A stretch of 42,326 nucleotides of DNA from an uncultured Lachnospiraceae bacterium (GTDB lineage: Bacteria; Bacillota; Clostridia; Lachnospirales; Lachnospiraceae): the NCBI GenBank assembly GCA_910586715.1, contig CAJUJG010000031.1, positions 1-42,326 on the forward strand. The letters run 5' to 3'. The position numbers were made by a program, and so were the translations under genes. Under the pieces are notes generated by a model. The model ran no database searches, was not told the origin of the DNA, and saw only the letters and a program-made list of their open reading frames with translations. This document shows, in pieces, positions 9,201 through 18,139 of the stretch. Numbering within the stretch: the stretch's first letter is position 1; each line of letters opens with the position of its first letter.

Positions 9201-10266
9201 CGGCAAAGGGGTATATGCGGAAATCTTTAACGAAGACTTTACATTTGTTTCCCGCAAATATATTACCATGGAGTTACCGAAATTCGGTGGATTTTTTGAA
9301 GGAAAAGATTATTACTTCCTTGTATTCGGACAACGGAATCCGGAAGAAAGCAATGACGTTGAGGTTATGCGCGTCGTAAAATATGATAAGAAGTGGAAGC
9401 GCAAAGGTGCACTGAGTATATACGGGGCAAATACGATTGATCCGTTTAAGAACGGAAGTCTTCGCATGGAGGAATGCGGCGATATGCTGTTTATCCGTTC
9501 CTGTCATCAAATGTATAAAAGCTATGACGGAAATAATCATCAGGCAAGTATGGCATTTAGTGTTAGAATTTCAAATATGGAACTAATAGAACAGGTTACG
9601 GGCATTTCGCAAACAGCGTATGTAAGTCATTCCTTTAACCAGTTTATACTGCGGGACGGTTCCGACTTGCTTGCAGTTGATCACGGCGATGCTTATCCGC
9701 GCTCCGTTGTATTGGCAAAATATGCCAAGAAGGCAGAAGACGAAAAGGTTATAAACGGCGGATGTTACCGTATCAGCGTTTTGCCGATTCAGGGAAAAGT
9801 AGGCAATCCTTATACGGGAGTATCGGTAGGCGGGTTAGAAGCATCAAACACTGCTTATCTGACTGCCGGAAATTCAGTGGAACAAAACCCTGCAACATAC
9901 AGTTCTTCAGGTGTACGGAATATTTTTGTAACAAGCACATTAAAAGACAATTATACAAATGAGGGGACAACGGTTCATTGGATTACTAACTATAAAGAAA
10001 CCACGGACCCGACTGTTTCGACACCGCAGTTGGTGAAAATAAGCGGTGATGAGTTTATGCTAATGTGGACAGAAGGAACACAGGTAAAGTGTGTATTGCT
10101 CAATGCATTGGGTGAGCCGGTAACAGGAATTTACGGATTTGACAGTGCATTGTCAGACTGTAAGCCGATCGTGATTGACAACAGTGTGGTTTGGTATTAT
10201 ACAAACAACAGCGAACCGGTGTTTTGCACTTTGAAGATTGAAGATGTCAGAAATCAGACAAAGTAG
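6262..10266 (+). CDS. Large secreted surface protein with CAP-like, Flg_new and MBG/YDG-like repeats
   Basis: A 1334-residue exported protein. Residues 1-30 are a signal peptide (basic start, hydrophobic core, likely cleavage after SVQA). Residues 31-155 are very acidic, with exact ESSEET-type repeats near 125-145 encoded by an 18-bp tandem unit. About 204-336 looks like a CAP/SCP domain (AFVNCMNGELSHEP and GFGAVKDGKGVYSAVYAAD). About 463-530 is a Listeria-Bacteroides (Flg_new) repeat with TFETNGG and LFDGWYKDSECTNAWDF. From 563 to about 933 are at least four beta-sandwich repeats of the MBG/YDG kind, marked by DYSVKYTNNVNAG and GKGNYKG. The last 400 residues are beta-rich and unassigned. No LPXTG or S-layer motif is visible, so anchoring is unclear. 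AGAGGG lies eight bases before the start. Likely role: adhesion or surface scaffolding. Confidence 0.85.
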   Translation: MKKKFLCMLLSAAMLFTTGDFSALTSVQAEETQEAVEETEEVQEERSAGFESTTVQYETTQETQEDTVSKECEEVSEPQQEPESKEPPEEESVQETGAETETISDEEVTENTVEVTTEETGVSEETESSEETESSEETESSEETSEEDAEKKPKQLKLQTEYHTPDEIREFLEQETAVNTDGITYAAEPDFASPYETGVLSNTALDAAKAYIRQIRFIAGVSYDVSFRDEYSRLSQAAAFVNCMNGELSHEPVQPQGISEELYGIACDGALHSNLTYTNGNPSVWEILNASCLVGGDTDNLSEINLRRQILNPSAQQFGFGAVKDGKGVYSAVYAADSSDSDETIMGVAWPAQTMPVTYFDKESFWSVSTGEVVNTADIHVNLTRKSDGAQWHFSADAADGDFYADDNGIIFRPKLSDAETYADGDLYQVEITKNEEEYLYYQVKFFSISEDTEETDEDIPLQYTVTFETNGGTTVAAQSVPENKTAVQPENPIKEASLFDGWYKDSECTNAWDFETDMVTSDLILYAKWTQETETVSAESIADVLNASEEKIDLAAANVIISKIKPKMYDGMSYTPVVKVTVKDGKKQVTLTEGVDYSVKYTNNVNAGTGQVIIQGGGNYTGSVTQEFTINKKPLSKLKIVADGMTVNSKAAPSIWIYDGSRLVAKRDYTLEYDSSLTQKKTTSAKVKVIATETSNYTGSAYAKVAVYELKESEMLITPKHVTFTTRTAEYTGKPITTDVEPVVKVNQITLEKNKDYTVQYQNNVNAGDAYVIVTGKGNYKGKVVGSFKITPASKSELEIKAIPDQTYTGTLKKPAVSVKAGNKTLKLNKDYTVAYGRNLNATTAAAVTVTGIGNYAGAKKSVTFVIKPQNISKASIQGSMTSGITLLYNKRMLQLGRDYNAPVYSTVKGSSIAVTITGKGNFTGEMTKSAKIDVPASKMTPVISTNMNRQNYVSFNGSLMSSYLVEADGNLMRVEYVGGKGVYAEIFNEDFTFVSRKYITMELPKFGGFFEGKDYYFLVFGQRNPEESNDVEVMRVVKYDKKWKRKGALSIYGANTIDPFKNGSLRMEECGDMLFIRSCHQMYKSYDGNNHQASMAFSVRISNMELIEQVTGISQTAYVSHSFNQFILRDGSDLLAVDHGDAYPRSVVLAKYAKKAEDEKVINGGCYRISVLPIQGKVGNPYTGVSVGGLEASNTAYLTAGNSVEQNPATYSSSGVRNIFVTSTLKDNYTNEGTTVHWITNYKETTDPTVSTPQLVKISGDEFMLMWTEGTQVKCVLLNALGEPVTGIYGFDSALSDCKPIVIDNSVVWYYTNNSEPVFCTLKIEDVRNQTK

Positions 10267-10287
10267 TGTTAATTAAATAAGATATGA

Positions 10288-10323
10288 AAAAAAGACAGGG
10301 CAGCAGAAATGCTGTCCTGTTTG
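10288..10323. terminator. Bidirectional-looking intrinsic terminator
   Basis: The stem ACAGGGCAGCA/TGCTGTCCTGT (10295-10305, 10310-10320) has a GAAA-type loop. It is preceded by seven A residues (a T-run for minus-strand transcripts from mfd) and followed by TTTG on the plus strand. It lies between the convergent surface-protein and mfd genes. Confidence 0.7.
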
Positions 10324-10348
10324 ACGTAAAATGCTTTATAAATTTCTT

Positions 10349-10408
10349 TCAATCCTGTTCTGCCATTTTCTTGACATCATCTTCTATACGCAAATTAGTT
10401 TGAGCCAT
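10349..10408 (-). pseudogene. Stub of a RelB/DinJ-type antitoxin gene
   Basis: The frame reads MAQTNLRIEDDVKKMAEQD and stops at TGA 10349-10351. This is the N-terminal ribbon of the RelB/DinJ antitoxin family (normally about 85-90 residues). The toxin and the rest of the antitoxin are missing. It lies in the 200-base gap after mfd; the remainder of this gap holds only the terminator and a short CAGCAA/TTGCTG inverted repeat. Confidence 0.6.
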
Positions 10409-10469
10409 TGTATTACCGCTTTCCATATACATTTACGGCAGCAATTGTAATGCATTTTGCTGTAAAACA

Positions 10470-13400
10470 TCACCCCAAATACAACACCGCCATATCCTCA
10501 AGCACCCTGTTCGTATGCTCCATCATCAGCTCCGCCTCTTTCTCCACCAGCCCGTACTTCTTATACCGGAACACAAAATTCGGCGTCCCCTTCGCGCTAA
10601 ATTCCATCGTCCCCTGATAGCGCCCCATAAACTCCGGCAGCTTTTCCACATGAACCGGCGCATACGCTTCCATAAAGAACGTAATCTGCCCGACCTTCCC
10701 CTTAATCTCCGTCACATACCGCTTATGCGCCGTCACCCTGATTAGTGAAATTTTTATCAAATTCTCCACCGACTTTGGCACCGCACCAAACCGGTCTTTC
10801 AGCTCCTTGCGCATATCATCGCACTCCGCCTCATTCTCAAGGCTTGCAATCCGCTTGTAAATATCAAGCTTCTGCACCTCGTTCACAATATACGAAGCCG
10901 GAATAAACGCGTCCACATCCATATCCACATACGTATTGAAATCCTCGTCCGCCGTCTTAACGCCTTTGAGCGTCTTCACCGCCTCATTGAGCATTTTGCA
11001 GTACAAGTCGTACCCGACCGCCTCCATATGCCCGTGCTGACGCTCGCCCAAAAGATTTCCCGCCCCCCGGATTTCAAGGTCGCGCATCGCAATCTTAAAG
11101 CCGCTGCCCAAATCCGTAAACTCCTTAATCGCCTGCAGCCGCTTCTCCGCCACTTCCTTCAGCATCTTATCCTTTTTGTACATCAAAAACGCGTACGCCG
11201 TGCGGTTCGACCTGCCTACCCTACCGCGAAGCTGATAAAGCTGCGAAAGCCCCATATTGTCCGAGTCATGAATAATCATCGTATTGACATTGGAAATATC
11301 AAGACCCGTCTCGATAATCGTCGTCGAGACAAGCACGTCAATCTCCCCATTGATAAACTCAAACATAATCTTTTCCAGCTCATGCTCCTTCATCTGCCCG
11401 TGCGCAAATGCCACATTCGCCTCCGGCACAAGCTTTGCAATCCGGTCCGTCACATCGTCAATATTGTTCACGCGGTTGTAGACATAGTAAACCTGCCCGC
11501 CCCTGGAAAGCTCTCGCAAAACCGCCTCCCGGACAAGCTCCTCATTATACTCCATCACATATGTCTGAATCGGCTGGCGCTCCCCCGGCGCCTCCTCCAA
11601 AACACTCATATCGCGGATACCCAAAAGACTCATGTGCAGCGTACGCGGAATGGGCGTCGCCGTCAGCGTCAGCACATCCACATCATCCTTAATCTGCTTA
11701 ATCTTCTCCTTGTGGCGAACGCCGAACCGCTGCTCCTCGTCAATAATCAAAAGCCCCAATTCCTTATACTTCACATCCTCCGACAGCAGCCTGTGCGTCC
11801 CGATGACAATATCCACCATACCCTTTTTCAGGCCTTCTATGGTCTTTTTCATCTCACCCGCCGTCCGAAACCGCGACATCATCTCCACCGTCACCGGAAA
11901 ATCCTTCATGCGCTGCAAAAACGTATTGTAGTGCTGCTGCGCAAGAATCGTCGTCGGAACAAGATATGCCACCTGCTTTCCGTCCTGCACCGCCTTAAAC
12001 GCCGCGCGAATCGCAATCTCCGTCTTCCCGTAACCGACATCGCCGCAAATCAGGCGGTCCATGATGCGCGGACTTTCCATGTCACTCTTCGTCGCCTCAA
12101 TCGCAAGCAGCTGGTCGTCCGTCTCCTCAAACGGAAACATCTCCTCAAACTCCTGCTGCCACACCGTATCCTTGCTGAACACAAAACCCTGCTTCTTCTG
12201 CCGCACCGCATACAGCTCCACCAAGTCCCTTGCAATCTCATTGACCGCAGTCTTCACCCGCGACTTTGTCTTTGCCCACTCCTGCGTGCCAAGCTTATTG
12301 AGCTTCGGCTTCTTTGCCGCGTCCGCCGCCGCATACTTCTGTATAACGTCAAGCCCCGTCGCCAAAATATAAAGGTTGCCGCCGTCACGGTACGCAATCT
12401 TAATATAATCCTTTACAACCTTGTCAACCTCAACCTTCTCAATCCCCTTGTAAATGCCCAACCCGTGATTTTCATGCACCACATAGTCGCCCACCTTGAG
12501 GTCGGAAAAGTCCTGTATCTTTACGCCGCCGCTAAAGCTCTTCTTACGCTTCTTTTTCTTCTGCTGCTTTCCGAAAATATCCGTCTCCGAAATCACCGCA
12601 AGCTTTAAATACGGATACTCAAATCCTTTCAACGCCGAACCGTGATACGTGATAATCTCACCCGGCTGCTGCGCACGCTCACAGTCCTCCGTGTAAAACG
12701 CACCAAGCCCCTCGTCCATCAAATCGCTGGCAAGTCTTTTGGCGCGCGTTGCGGACGTCGACAACAGCAAAACGCGGAACCCTTTCTTTTTGTAAATCTT
12801 TAAATCCTTCACAAGCTCCGGAAAGCTGTTATTATAGGAAGAAATATTGCGCGCATTCACCGAAAAACGGTTTGCAAACCGCAATCCAAAATTCTTAAAC
12901 TCCATCGTGGAAAGCGCCAAAACACGCATTCCCTCAAGCTGCGCCATAATCTGCGGCACGCCAAAAAGCACGTCCTGCTGCTTTGGAAGAATATATCCGC
13001 CCATCGCCCTGCTCGACATGCTCTCACGAAACTCCAGCTCCACCGCCCGCGCATGCTCCTCCACCCGCAGCGGCTCGTCAATGTAAACGCAGCACTTCCT
13101 GTCTGCAAAAAAGTCCGCAAATGACATCGTATTGTCATAAAAATATCCAAGAAAGCTCTCCAAATTGATATAGCTTTGAAACTGCGTCACCTGCTCCTTC
13201 AAATCCTGAATATACAGTTCCAGCCGGTGCGCCTCCTCCGGCTTCGTATTCTTGCGAAAATATGCCGCCCGCTCCTTGCAGTCCCGCTCAATCTCATGAA
13301 ACCCCTTATCAATACTTTTTTGGGAAAGAATCAGCTCCGTCGCCGGATAAACTGACACATGTGTCATATTTTCCTCAATCGATCGCTGGCTTAAAACGTC

Positions 13401-14027
13401 AAACGATCGAATCGACTCTACCGTATCGCCCCACAGCTCAATCCGCACCGGATTATCCGCCGTCAAATCAAAAATGTCCACAATGCCGCCGCGTATCGAA
13501 AACTGCCCCGCAGCCTCCACCTGATACGATTTTTCATACCCCATCGCCACAAGCTTTCGTGCAAGCGCATTCTCCTCAATCACACTGTCTTTGCTGATTT
13601 CAATAATATTCTCCTGCAGCACCGACAGCGGCACCTGATGCGCCATCAACGCGGCAAACGTCGTCACAATCGTAATCGGCGCACCCTCCAAAATACGCCG
13701 CTGGACCTCCAGCCGCTCCTTTGAGAGCTGTCTGCCGTGAATGTCCGCCTGATAAAAAATCAAATCCTTTGCCGGATAAAAATAAGAATCACGACAATAA
13801 AGCCGGCAGTCTTCCAACAACTCCCGAGCCTTCATATCACTGTATGTCACAATCAGCCGCACGTCGAAATCCGTGCATATTTCCCCCGCGCCAAGACCAA
13901 AAACCATATGCAGCTTCTGCGTATCCACACAGCCGCTGATACTGACTTTGCCGTCTGCTGCCGCCAGTCCCTTTACAATCTCTTCGTATTCGCCAAGCTC
14001 CTTCAGAGGTGCAAATAATAAATTCAC
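10470..14027 (-). CDS. mfd: Transcription-repair coupling factor Mfd
   Basis: An 1185-residue SF2 translocase that removes stalled RNA polymerase and recruits UvrA to the damaged strand. The order is complete: a UvrB-like N-terminal module, a CarD-like RNA polymerase interaction domain near residue 515 (GDYVVHENHGLGIYKG), Walker A GDVGYGKTE near 664, DEEQRFG near 760, LTLTATPIPRTLHMS after it, the RecG-like translocation motif region GRVGRSNRTAYAF, and the C-terminal TRCF domain. The start is GTG 14027, which overlaps the pth stop as GTGA, with AAGGAGG seven bases upstream inside pth, so translation is coupled. The length is normal for the family. Confidence 0.97.
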   Translation of the reverse strand: MNLLFAPLKELGEYEEIVKGLAAADGKVSISGCVDTQKLHMVFGLGAGEICTDFDVRLIVTYSDMKARELLEDCRLYCRDSYFYPAKDLIFYQADIHGRQLSKERLEVQRRILEGAPITIVTTFAALMAHQVPLSVLQENIIEISKDSVIEENALARKLVAMGYEKSYQVEAAGQFSIRGGIVDIFDLTADNPVRIELWGDTVESIRSFDVLSQRSIEENMTHVSVYPATELILSQKSIDKGFHEIERDCKERAAYFRKNTKPEEAHRLELYIQDLKEQVTQFQSYINLESFLGYFYDNTMSFADFFADRKCCVYIDEPLRVEEHARAVELEFRESMSSRAMGGYILPKQQDVLFGVPQIMAQLEGMRVLALSTMEFKNFGLRFANRFSVNARNISSYNNSFPELVKDLKIYKKKGFRVLLLSTSATRAKRLASDLMDEGLGAFYTEDCERAQQPGEIITYHGSALKGFEYPYLKLAVISETDIFGKQQKKKKRKKSFSGGVKIQDFSDLKVGDYVVHENHGLGIYKGIEKVEVDKVVKDYIKIAYRDGGNLYILATGLDVIQKYAAADAAKKPKLNKLGTQEWAKTKSRVKTAVNEIARDLVELYAVRQKKQGFVFSKDTVWQQEFEEMFPFEETDDQLLAIEATKSDMESPRIMDRLICGDVGYGKTEIAIRAAFKAVQDGKQVAYLVPTTILAQQHYNTFLQRMKDFPVTVEMMSRFRTAGEMKKTIEGLKKGMVDIVIGTHRLLSEDVKYKELGLLIIDEEQRFGVRHKEKIKQIKDDVDVLTLTATPIPRTLHMSLLGIRDMSVLEEAPGERQPIQTYVMEYNEELVREAVLRELSRGGQVYYVYNRVNNIDDVTDRIAKLVPEANVAFAHGQMKEHELEKIMFEFINGEIDVLVSTTIIETGLDISNVNTMIIHDSDNMGLSQLYQLRGRVGRSNRTAYAFLMYKKDKMLKEVAEKRLQAIKEFTDLGSGFKIAMRDLEIRGAGNLLGERQHGHMEAVGYDLYCKMLNEAVKTLKGVKTADEDFNTYVDMDVDAFIPASYIVNEVQKLDIYKRIASLENEAECDDMRKELKDRFGAVPKSVENLIKISLIRVTAHKRYVTEIKGKVGQITFFMEAYAPVHVEKLPEFMGRYQGTMEFSAKGTPNFVFRYKKYGLVEKEAELMMEHTNRVLEDMAVLYLG

Positions 14028-14611
14028 CCGTTTTCCTCCTTGCCCGGTTTTTTATTATAATCATTCATCGCCTTGTCAACCTCTCCTGCCATCATCAGGT
14101 TCACCGCGCCGTCAACCTTTTCAAGACTTTCCTTCATCACGCCAAGCTCGTCTTTACTGAAATGCCCAAGCACATAATCCGCAAGGTCATATCCCTTCGG
14201 CTTTTCCCCTACGCCGATTTTAATGCGCATAAACACATCATGCCCCAAATGCGCGATAATGTTCTTAATCCCGTTATGACCGCCCGCGCTGCCCTTTTTG
14301 CGGATACGGAGCTGTCCCACGTCAAGGCTCACATCATCATAAATCACAATCAGCTCACTCTCCGCGTCCGCCTTATAATAATCTATGACGGCGCGCACTG
14401 CCTCACCACTCAAATTCATATATGTTAAGGGTTTCACAAGCACAACCTTATTTCCGCCTATGACACCCTTGCCAATCAGCGCCTTATGCTTACAGTCCAA
14501 AACACTGATATTGTATTTCTCCGCAAGCGCGTCGATTGCCATAAAACCGATATTGTGCCTTGTGTTCTCATATTCCCTCGTGGGATTTCCAAGACCTACA
14601 ATAATATTCAT
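14024..14611 (-). CDS. pth: Peptidyl-tRNA hydrolase
   Basis: A 195-residue enzyme that releases tRNA from peptidyl-tRNAs that dropped off the ribosome. Conserved elements: GLGNPTREYENTRHNIGF with the catalytic His, KPLTYMNLSGEAV, IYDDVSLDVGQLRIRKKGSAGGHNG with the catalytic Asp and the tRNA-binding Asn. ATG 14611 has AGGAGG eleven bases upstream, and the protein then begins MNIIVGLGNP as in homologues; a longer frame upstream is only a shadow of the next gene. It overlaps mfd by four bases, the common pth-mfd arrangement of Firmicutes. Confidence 0.96.
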   Translation of the reverse strand: MNIIVGLGNPTREYENTRHNIGFMAIDALAEKYNISVLDCKHKALIGKGVIGGNKVVLVKPLTYMNLSGEAVRAVIDYYKADAESELIVIYDDVSLDVGQLRIRKKGSAGGHNGIKNIIAHLGHDVFMRIKIGVGEKPKGYDLADYVLGHFSKDELGVMKESLEKVDGAVNLMMAGEVDKAMNDYNKKPGKEENG

Positions 14612-14645
14612 TTTCCCACACTCCTCCTGTTGCGTTTTCCGTCTC

Positions 14646-14825
14646 TTAAATTTGATGCCGAACCACCGCATACTCGTCTCCATTCCTGTAATAAGGGCAG
14701 CTTTTATAGTGCCCCTCCATAAAGCGCGCCATATCATCTTCGTCCAAATCCGCCTCGCAATAATAGCGCTCGTCCTCGTCATCATACACATTGTACACAC
14801 ACGTATCGCAGTTTGTGCTTCCCAT
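14646..14825 (-). CDS. Small cysteine-rich DUF6472-like protein
   Basis: A 59-residue protein with MGSTNCDTCVYNVYDDEDE, then YYCEADLDEDDM and SCPYYRNGDEYAVVR. It has four cysteines arranged as CxxC...C...C, consistent with a small metal-binding fold, and a very acidic middle. The pattern matches what I recall as DUF6472, found in Lachnospiraceae near pth and mfd. ATG 14825 has GGAGG seven bases upstream. It lies 34 bases before pth on the same strand, so it is likely the first gene of a three-gene operon. The role is unknown. Confidence 0.8.
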   Translation of the reverse strand: MGSTNCDTCVYNVYDDEDERYYCEADLDEDDMARFMEGHYKSCPYYRNGDEYAVVRHQI

Positions 14826-14870
14826 CGTAATCCTCCATTCCTGCCCTGCCCGTTAATCCAATACACTAAC

Positions 14871-14919
14871 CTGTTCCTATTCTGGCAAATCTCCTTGCCT
14901 GTTTTCCTGATAGGAACAG
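14871..14919. other. Hairpin between cotH and the DUF6472-pth-mfd genes
   Basis: The outer arms CTGTTCCTAT (14871-14880) and ATAGGAACAG (14910-14919) are a perfect 10-bp stem, with an inner GGCAA/TTGCC stem. No T-run follows on the minus strand, so this may be a processing or regulatory structure and not a terminator. Confidence 0.5.
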
Positions 14920-14950
14920 ATCAGGGCATCCGGCGCAAGCACTCCAAAAA

Positions 14951-17419
14951 CTAATCATAACAAAATTCCGGGCACCAAACCACTTCATACGGTTCCCGGT
15001 AAAAAACCGAAACCCTTACATCCGCATATTCATTCTCCTGCGGCTGCACCAAAATACACTCGTTCCCATCCATATAAACGCCGTAACCGCCCTCGTCATT
15101 ATAAAAAATACTGAACGCCCCGACTACCGTCTCGAACCTTGCACCCGAAACATGACTGTCGTTCAAAACCGTTGAATGCCCCCCCCCGGTATTTGAAACA
15201 GCAATAAAATCCGTATGCCCCGAAACCTGTGACGTATCCACGCCAAACCCATCAAGCAGCGCCAAAAACCGCTTATCCTTTATCATATCATGATTTACGA
15301 TTTCTATCAAAACATCACAGCCTTTATTTTTGACCTCCGCACACCACCGCGCAGGCTCGCCGTCCTCACACAACTTCGACCACATAATATATTCCCTGGA
15401 GAAATCAAACCGCAATGCTTCCTGCGCTTCATCATTTTCAAACACCAGTTCTATTCCGTTTTGTCCGCGCAAATCCAGCGTGCGCCAAAGCATATCATCC
15501 ACAAAAATCCGGCAGCTCCCCGAAGCCTCGGCGTCCTCCTCAATCCGCACGTTCCCAATGCAGGTATCGACACCCTCCGGCAGGGAAAGCGACTCAAAAT
15601 ATTCTGCCTTTTTGTCCGCACCGCGCACCACCGCATACCGCGCACCGTCTTTCAAGCGTTTTATATCGACCCCGATATACGACAAAAAGTCCACGTAATC
15701 GCTGTTTTCCAAAAGCGTCTTATCATTCACCGCCACCAAAAAATCAGAATTTAAAAAATCCTTATACTGCGCGCTTCGCACAATATAAACATTTGATGTC
15801 GCATCCTTCCCCGAAACCAACGCCTCCACGCGCCTGTAATAATCGTCCGTTTCCCGAAGTCTCGCAGCGACAAACGCACGAAAATCCGTTAAACCCTTAT
15901 CCGCATCCCAATAGCTGCCATCCTCCCAACGCTCCATGTCACGCAGAAACGCCCCCGAGCCGTAAATATCCTCCTCATAGCCGTCAAGCAGCGCATTCAG
16001 ATTTTCCTCCGACCACAAGTCCTCCCGCAGCTTCCAATACTTCTCAAAAATCAGGCTCCAAATCTCATCGTCCCCGTTTAAAATCAGCGACGGAAGATTT
16101 CCAAGCCCCCAAACCGTATTCTGACTGCACGGAATACCGTATGCCTTGCACATATTTGTTTCCGCGTCGCCCGTCCACTGCAATCCCCATGTAATATCCA
16201 TATCCCACGGCGTATACAGTGCAATCTCCCTTCCGTCCCTCTTGTGAAACGAAAGAAACATGTTCTTTACCGACAGACTGTTAATCACACCCACATGGTC
16301 AATTCCTTGTATCAGGTTCAGAAACAGATACATATCAACCGCATTGTCAATGTCGATTCCCTCATACATGCGCTCCGCATTGTCCCACTCCGCATGCAGT
16401 GTGGCAAAATGCTCCTTCAAAGGCGACCACGCATCATCCGCGTCCTCGTCCGCCTTATATCCGGCAACCCCCACGTCCGGCAGCGACAGCATATAATCCT
16501 CACTGTCCCACGTACTCTTTTTATAAAGACGCTCATTTTTTGACGCGTCAATCGAAAGCTGCAAATCGTCAATCGGATACCCCAGTGCATACAAGCCCCA
16601 ATACTCATTATTCAAAAACAGCTCAACATAACGGTATTCCATACCGTTGTCAATCCCAAGCGCATTATCTCCCGCACAGGTATTCTTCCACAATGCCGAC
16701 GAAAAAACGTTCCTGATTTTCTCCGGGTCATTGTACGCCGCGTACAAAATCCAGTCGTCGTCCTGACGCATTCCCAAAAGCGAAACCTTATTCAGCCGCA
16801 CATTGTTCCCCAACGACTCTTTCGTAAGCGAAAGCTTATATCCCTTTTTCGGATATGTCCGCGTCGAGCCGCCCCGAATATGCATGGCGCCGTCCGACTG
16901 CGTAAGCCGCTGCGCCGCGCCCCTGCTGTTGTCAAACAGCGTCATATGCACCGGCACGTCCTCGTCACCGATTTGCGTATCACTCTCAATATTCATCAAG
17001 GGCAGCGTCGTGCAGACAAGATGATATTCGTGGTACGCCGATTCATTATATGCTATCAGCTGCATCGTTTCCGCCGCCCGCACATCCTCCGGCAAAATCC
17101 GCTCTCCAAGCACCGCAACATGCATACCGTCAGCCGCCCTAATCTCCACACGCGGATTATATGCACTCCTGCTGTCCTCCTCCAAGGAATAATAAAACGT
17201 ATCCGAGGACGCGTCAAAAAAGAGCTGCTGTTCGTCAAAAAAAAGTTCGTCCAACAGCTCCTCCCCGCTCGCATAGCGGCGGCTGTCCGTAATCATATGA
17301 TAGCGTTCCTCATCTACGCACAGCGTCTCAAACCGGACAGCTCCCCCAAAAAAACACATCAAATACACTGCCAAAACACCCGAAACAAGCAGCAGCACAA
17401 TCCCAATCTTCTTCTTCAT
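14951..17419 (-). CDS. CotH kinase family protein, membrane anchored
   Basis: An 822-residue protein of the CotH family, atypical protein kinases that phosphorylate spore-coat or surface proteins. An N-terminal transmembrane segment (about residues 5-25) places the rest outside the membrane. CotH-type motifs are MHIRGGSTRTYPKKGYKLSL near residue 180, the VELFLNNEYWGLYAL segment, and YTPWDMDITWG in the catalytic area. About 400 C-terminal residues are extra and unassigned. ATG 17419 follows AAGG; the GTG one codon earlier is the alternative. A run of nine G residues (15179-15187 as C on the plus strand) lies in codons near residue 745; slippage would cut off the last 75 residues. It follows the DUF4956 gene after about 50 bases, completing the VTC-DUF4956-CotH set. 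Confidence 0.9.
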   Translation of the reverse strand: MKKKIGIVLLLVSGVLAVYLMCFFGGAVRFETLCVDEERYHMITDSRRYASGEELLDELFFDEQQLFFDASSDTFYYSLEEDSRSAYNPRVEIRAADGMHVAVLGERILPEDVRAAETMQLIAYNESAYHEYHLVCTTLPLMNIESDTQIGDEDVPVHMTLFDNSRGAAQRLTQSDGAMHIRGGSTRTYPKKGYKLSLTKESLGNNVRLNKVSLLGMRQDDDWILYAAYNDPEKIRNVFSSALWKNTCAGDNALGIDNGMEYRYVELFLNNEYWGLYALGYPIDDLQLSIDASKNERLYKKSTWDSEDYMLSLPDVGVAGYKADEDADDAWSPLKEHFATLHAEWDNAERMYEGIDIDNAVDMYLFLNLIQGIDHVGVINSLSVKNMFLSFHKRDGREIALYTPWDMDITWGLQWTGDAETNMCKAYGIPCSQNTVWGLGNLPSLILNGDDEIWSLIFEKYWKLREDLWSEENLNALLDGYEEDIYGSGAFLRDMERWEDGSYWDADKGLTDFRAFVAARLRETDDYYRRVEALVSGKDATSNVYIVRSAQYKDFLNSDFLVAVNDKTLLENSDYVDFLSYIGVDIKRLKDGARYAVVRGADKKAEYFESLSLPEGVDTCIGNVRIEEDAEASGSCRIFVDDMLWRTLDLRGQNGIELVFENDEAQEALRFDFSREYIMWSKLCEDGEPARWCAEVKNKGCDVLIEIVNHDMIKDKRFLALLDGFGVDTSQVSGHTDFIAVSNTGGGHSTVLNDSHVSGARFETVVGAFSIFYNDEGGYGVYMDGNECILVQPQENEYADVRVSVFYREPYEVVWCPEFCYD

Positions 17420-17470
17420 CACTAACCTTCATTCTATCACTGCACAGGAACCATTCATCATTGGCGTTCC

Positions 17471-18139
17471 CTAAATCACGTCTTCACTGTCATACTCAAT
17501 CACGGAAAACTTCTCGATCTCCAGTTCCTTCAACCGCTCCGTGAGCGCCGCCGGGTCTTTTACGGAAAACTCAATGACGTAATTCATTCCCCGCGCCGTG
17601 TAATTCCTGCTTTTAATGCGAAACTTTGAGGTAATCTCCCTGATATTGCTCAAAATCTCCAAGTCCTTATCCGTCGCACATTGAAACACCAGTACGAACG
17701 GCTTTCTTCCAATTGAAATATAGTTCATCAAAAGCAGCACCACCGTAACAATCAGGGAAGTCAGAACCGCAATCTCATAAAGCTGGCAGCCGCACACAAT
17801 CCCGATATGAACGGACCACAACAGATACAACATGTCCACCGGATCTTTTACGGCAGTACGGAAGCGCAGGATTGCCAGCGCACCGATTGTACCAAGCGTA
17901 ATCACAATGTTTGCCTGCAGACACATCACAATCGTGGCAATAAAAAACGGCAGCACGACAATGCAGATGTTAAACGACTTGTTATAAAACGCCCTGTGTG
18001 AAACCACCCTGTAAACGACAAACTCATACAATGCCAGCGCCAATACCACAATCAGCACGGAAACAACCTGCGCAGTGCCGATTGTCTGACTGGTATAGGA
18101 ATTTAAAATACTTTCTATTGCTTTCCCTAATGTATTCAT
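17471..18139 (-). CDS. DUF4956 membrane protein
   Basis: A 222-residue protein with three to four transmembrane segments in the first 130 residues and a soluble C-terminal domain. The family hallmark LGTIGALAILRFRTAVKDPVDMLYLLW is present near residues 80-105. ATG 18139 is chosen because AGGAG lies seven bases upstream; the frame extends 24 codons further but inside the VTC gene. Its start overlaps the VTC stop as ATGA, so the two are translationally coupled. DUF4956 proteins occur recurrently beside VTC and CotH genes; the inferred role is the membrane partner of that machine, but the reaction is not known from the sequence. Confidence 0.9.
   Translation of the reverse strand: MNTLGKAIESILNSYTSQTIGTAQVVSVLIVVLALALYEFVVYRVVSHRAFYNKSFNICIVVLPFFIATIVMCLQANIVITLGTIGALAILRFRTAVKDPVDMLYLLWSVHIGIVCGCQLYEIAVLTSLIVTVVLLLMNYISIGRKPFVLVFQCATDKDLEILSNIREITSKFRIKSRNYTARGMNYVIEFSVKDPAALTERLKELEIEKFSVIEYDSEDVI

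Noticed and set aside
11028..12608. A 526-codon open frame antisense to mfd
   Set aside because: It is rich in Arg, Leu and His with no domain, no ribosome binding site, and mirrors the well-supported mfd codons; it is a shadow of biased third positions.
14024..14866. A 280-codon version of pth starting at 14866
   Set aside because: The first 85 codons are out of frame with the real small DUF6472-like gene and show no family similarity; MNIIVGLGNP at 14611 is the true start.
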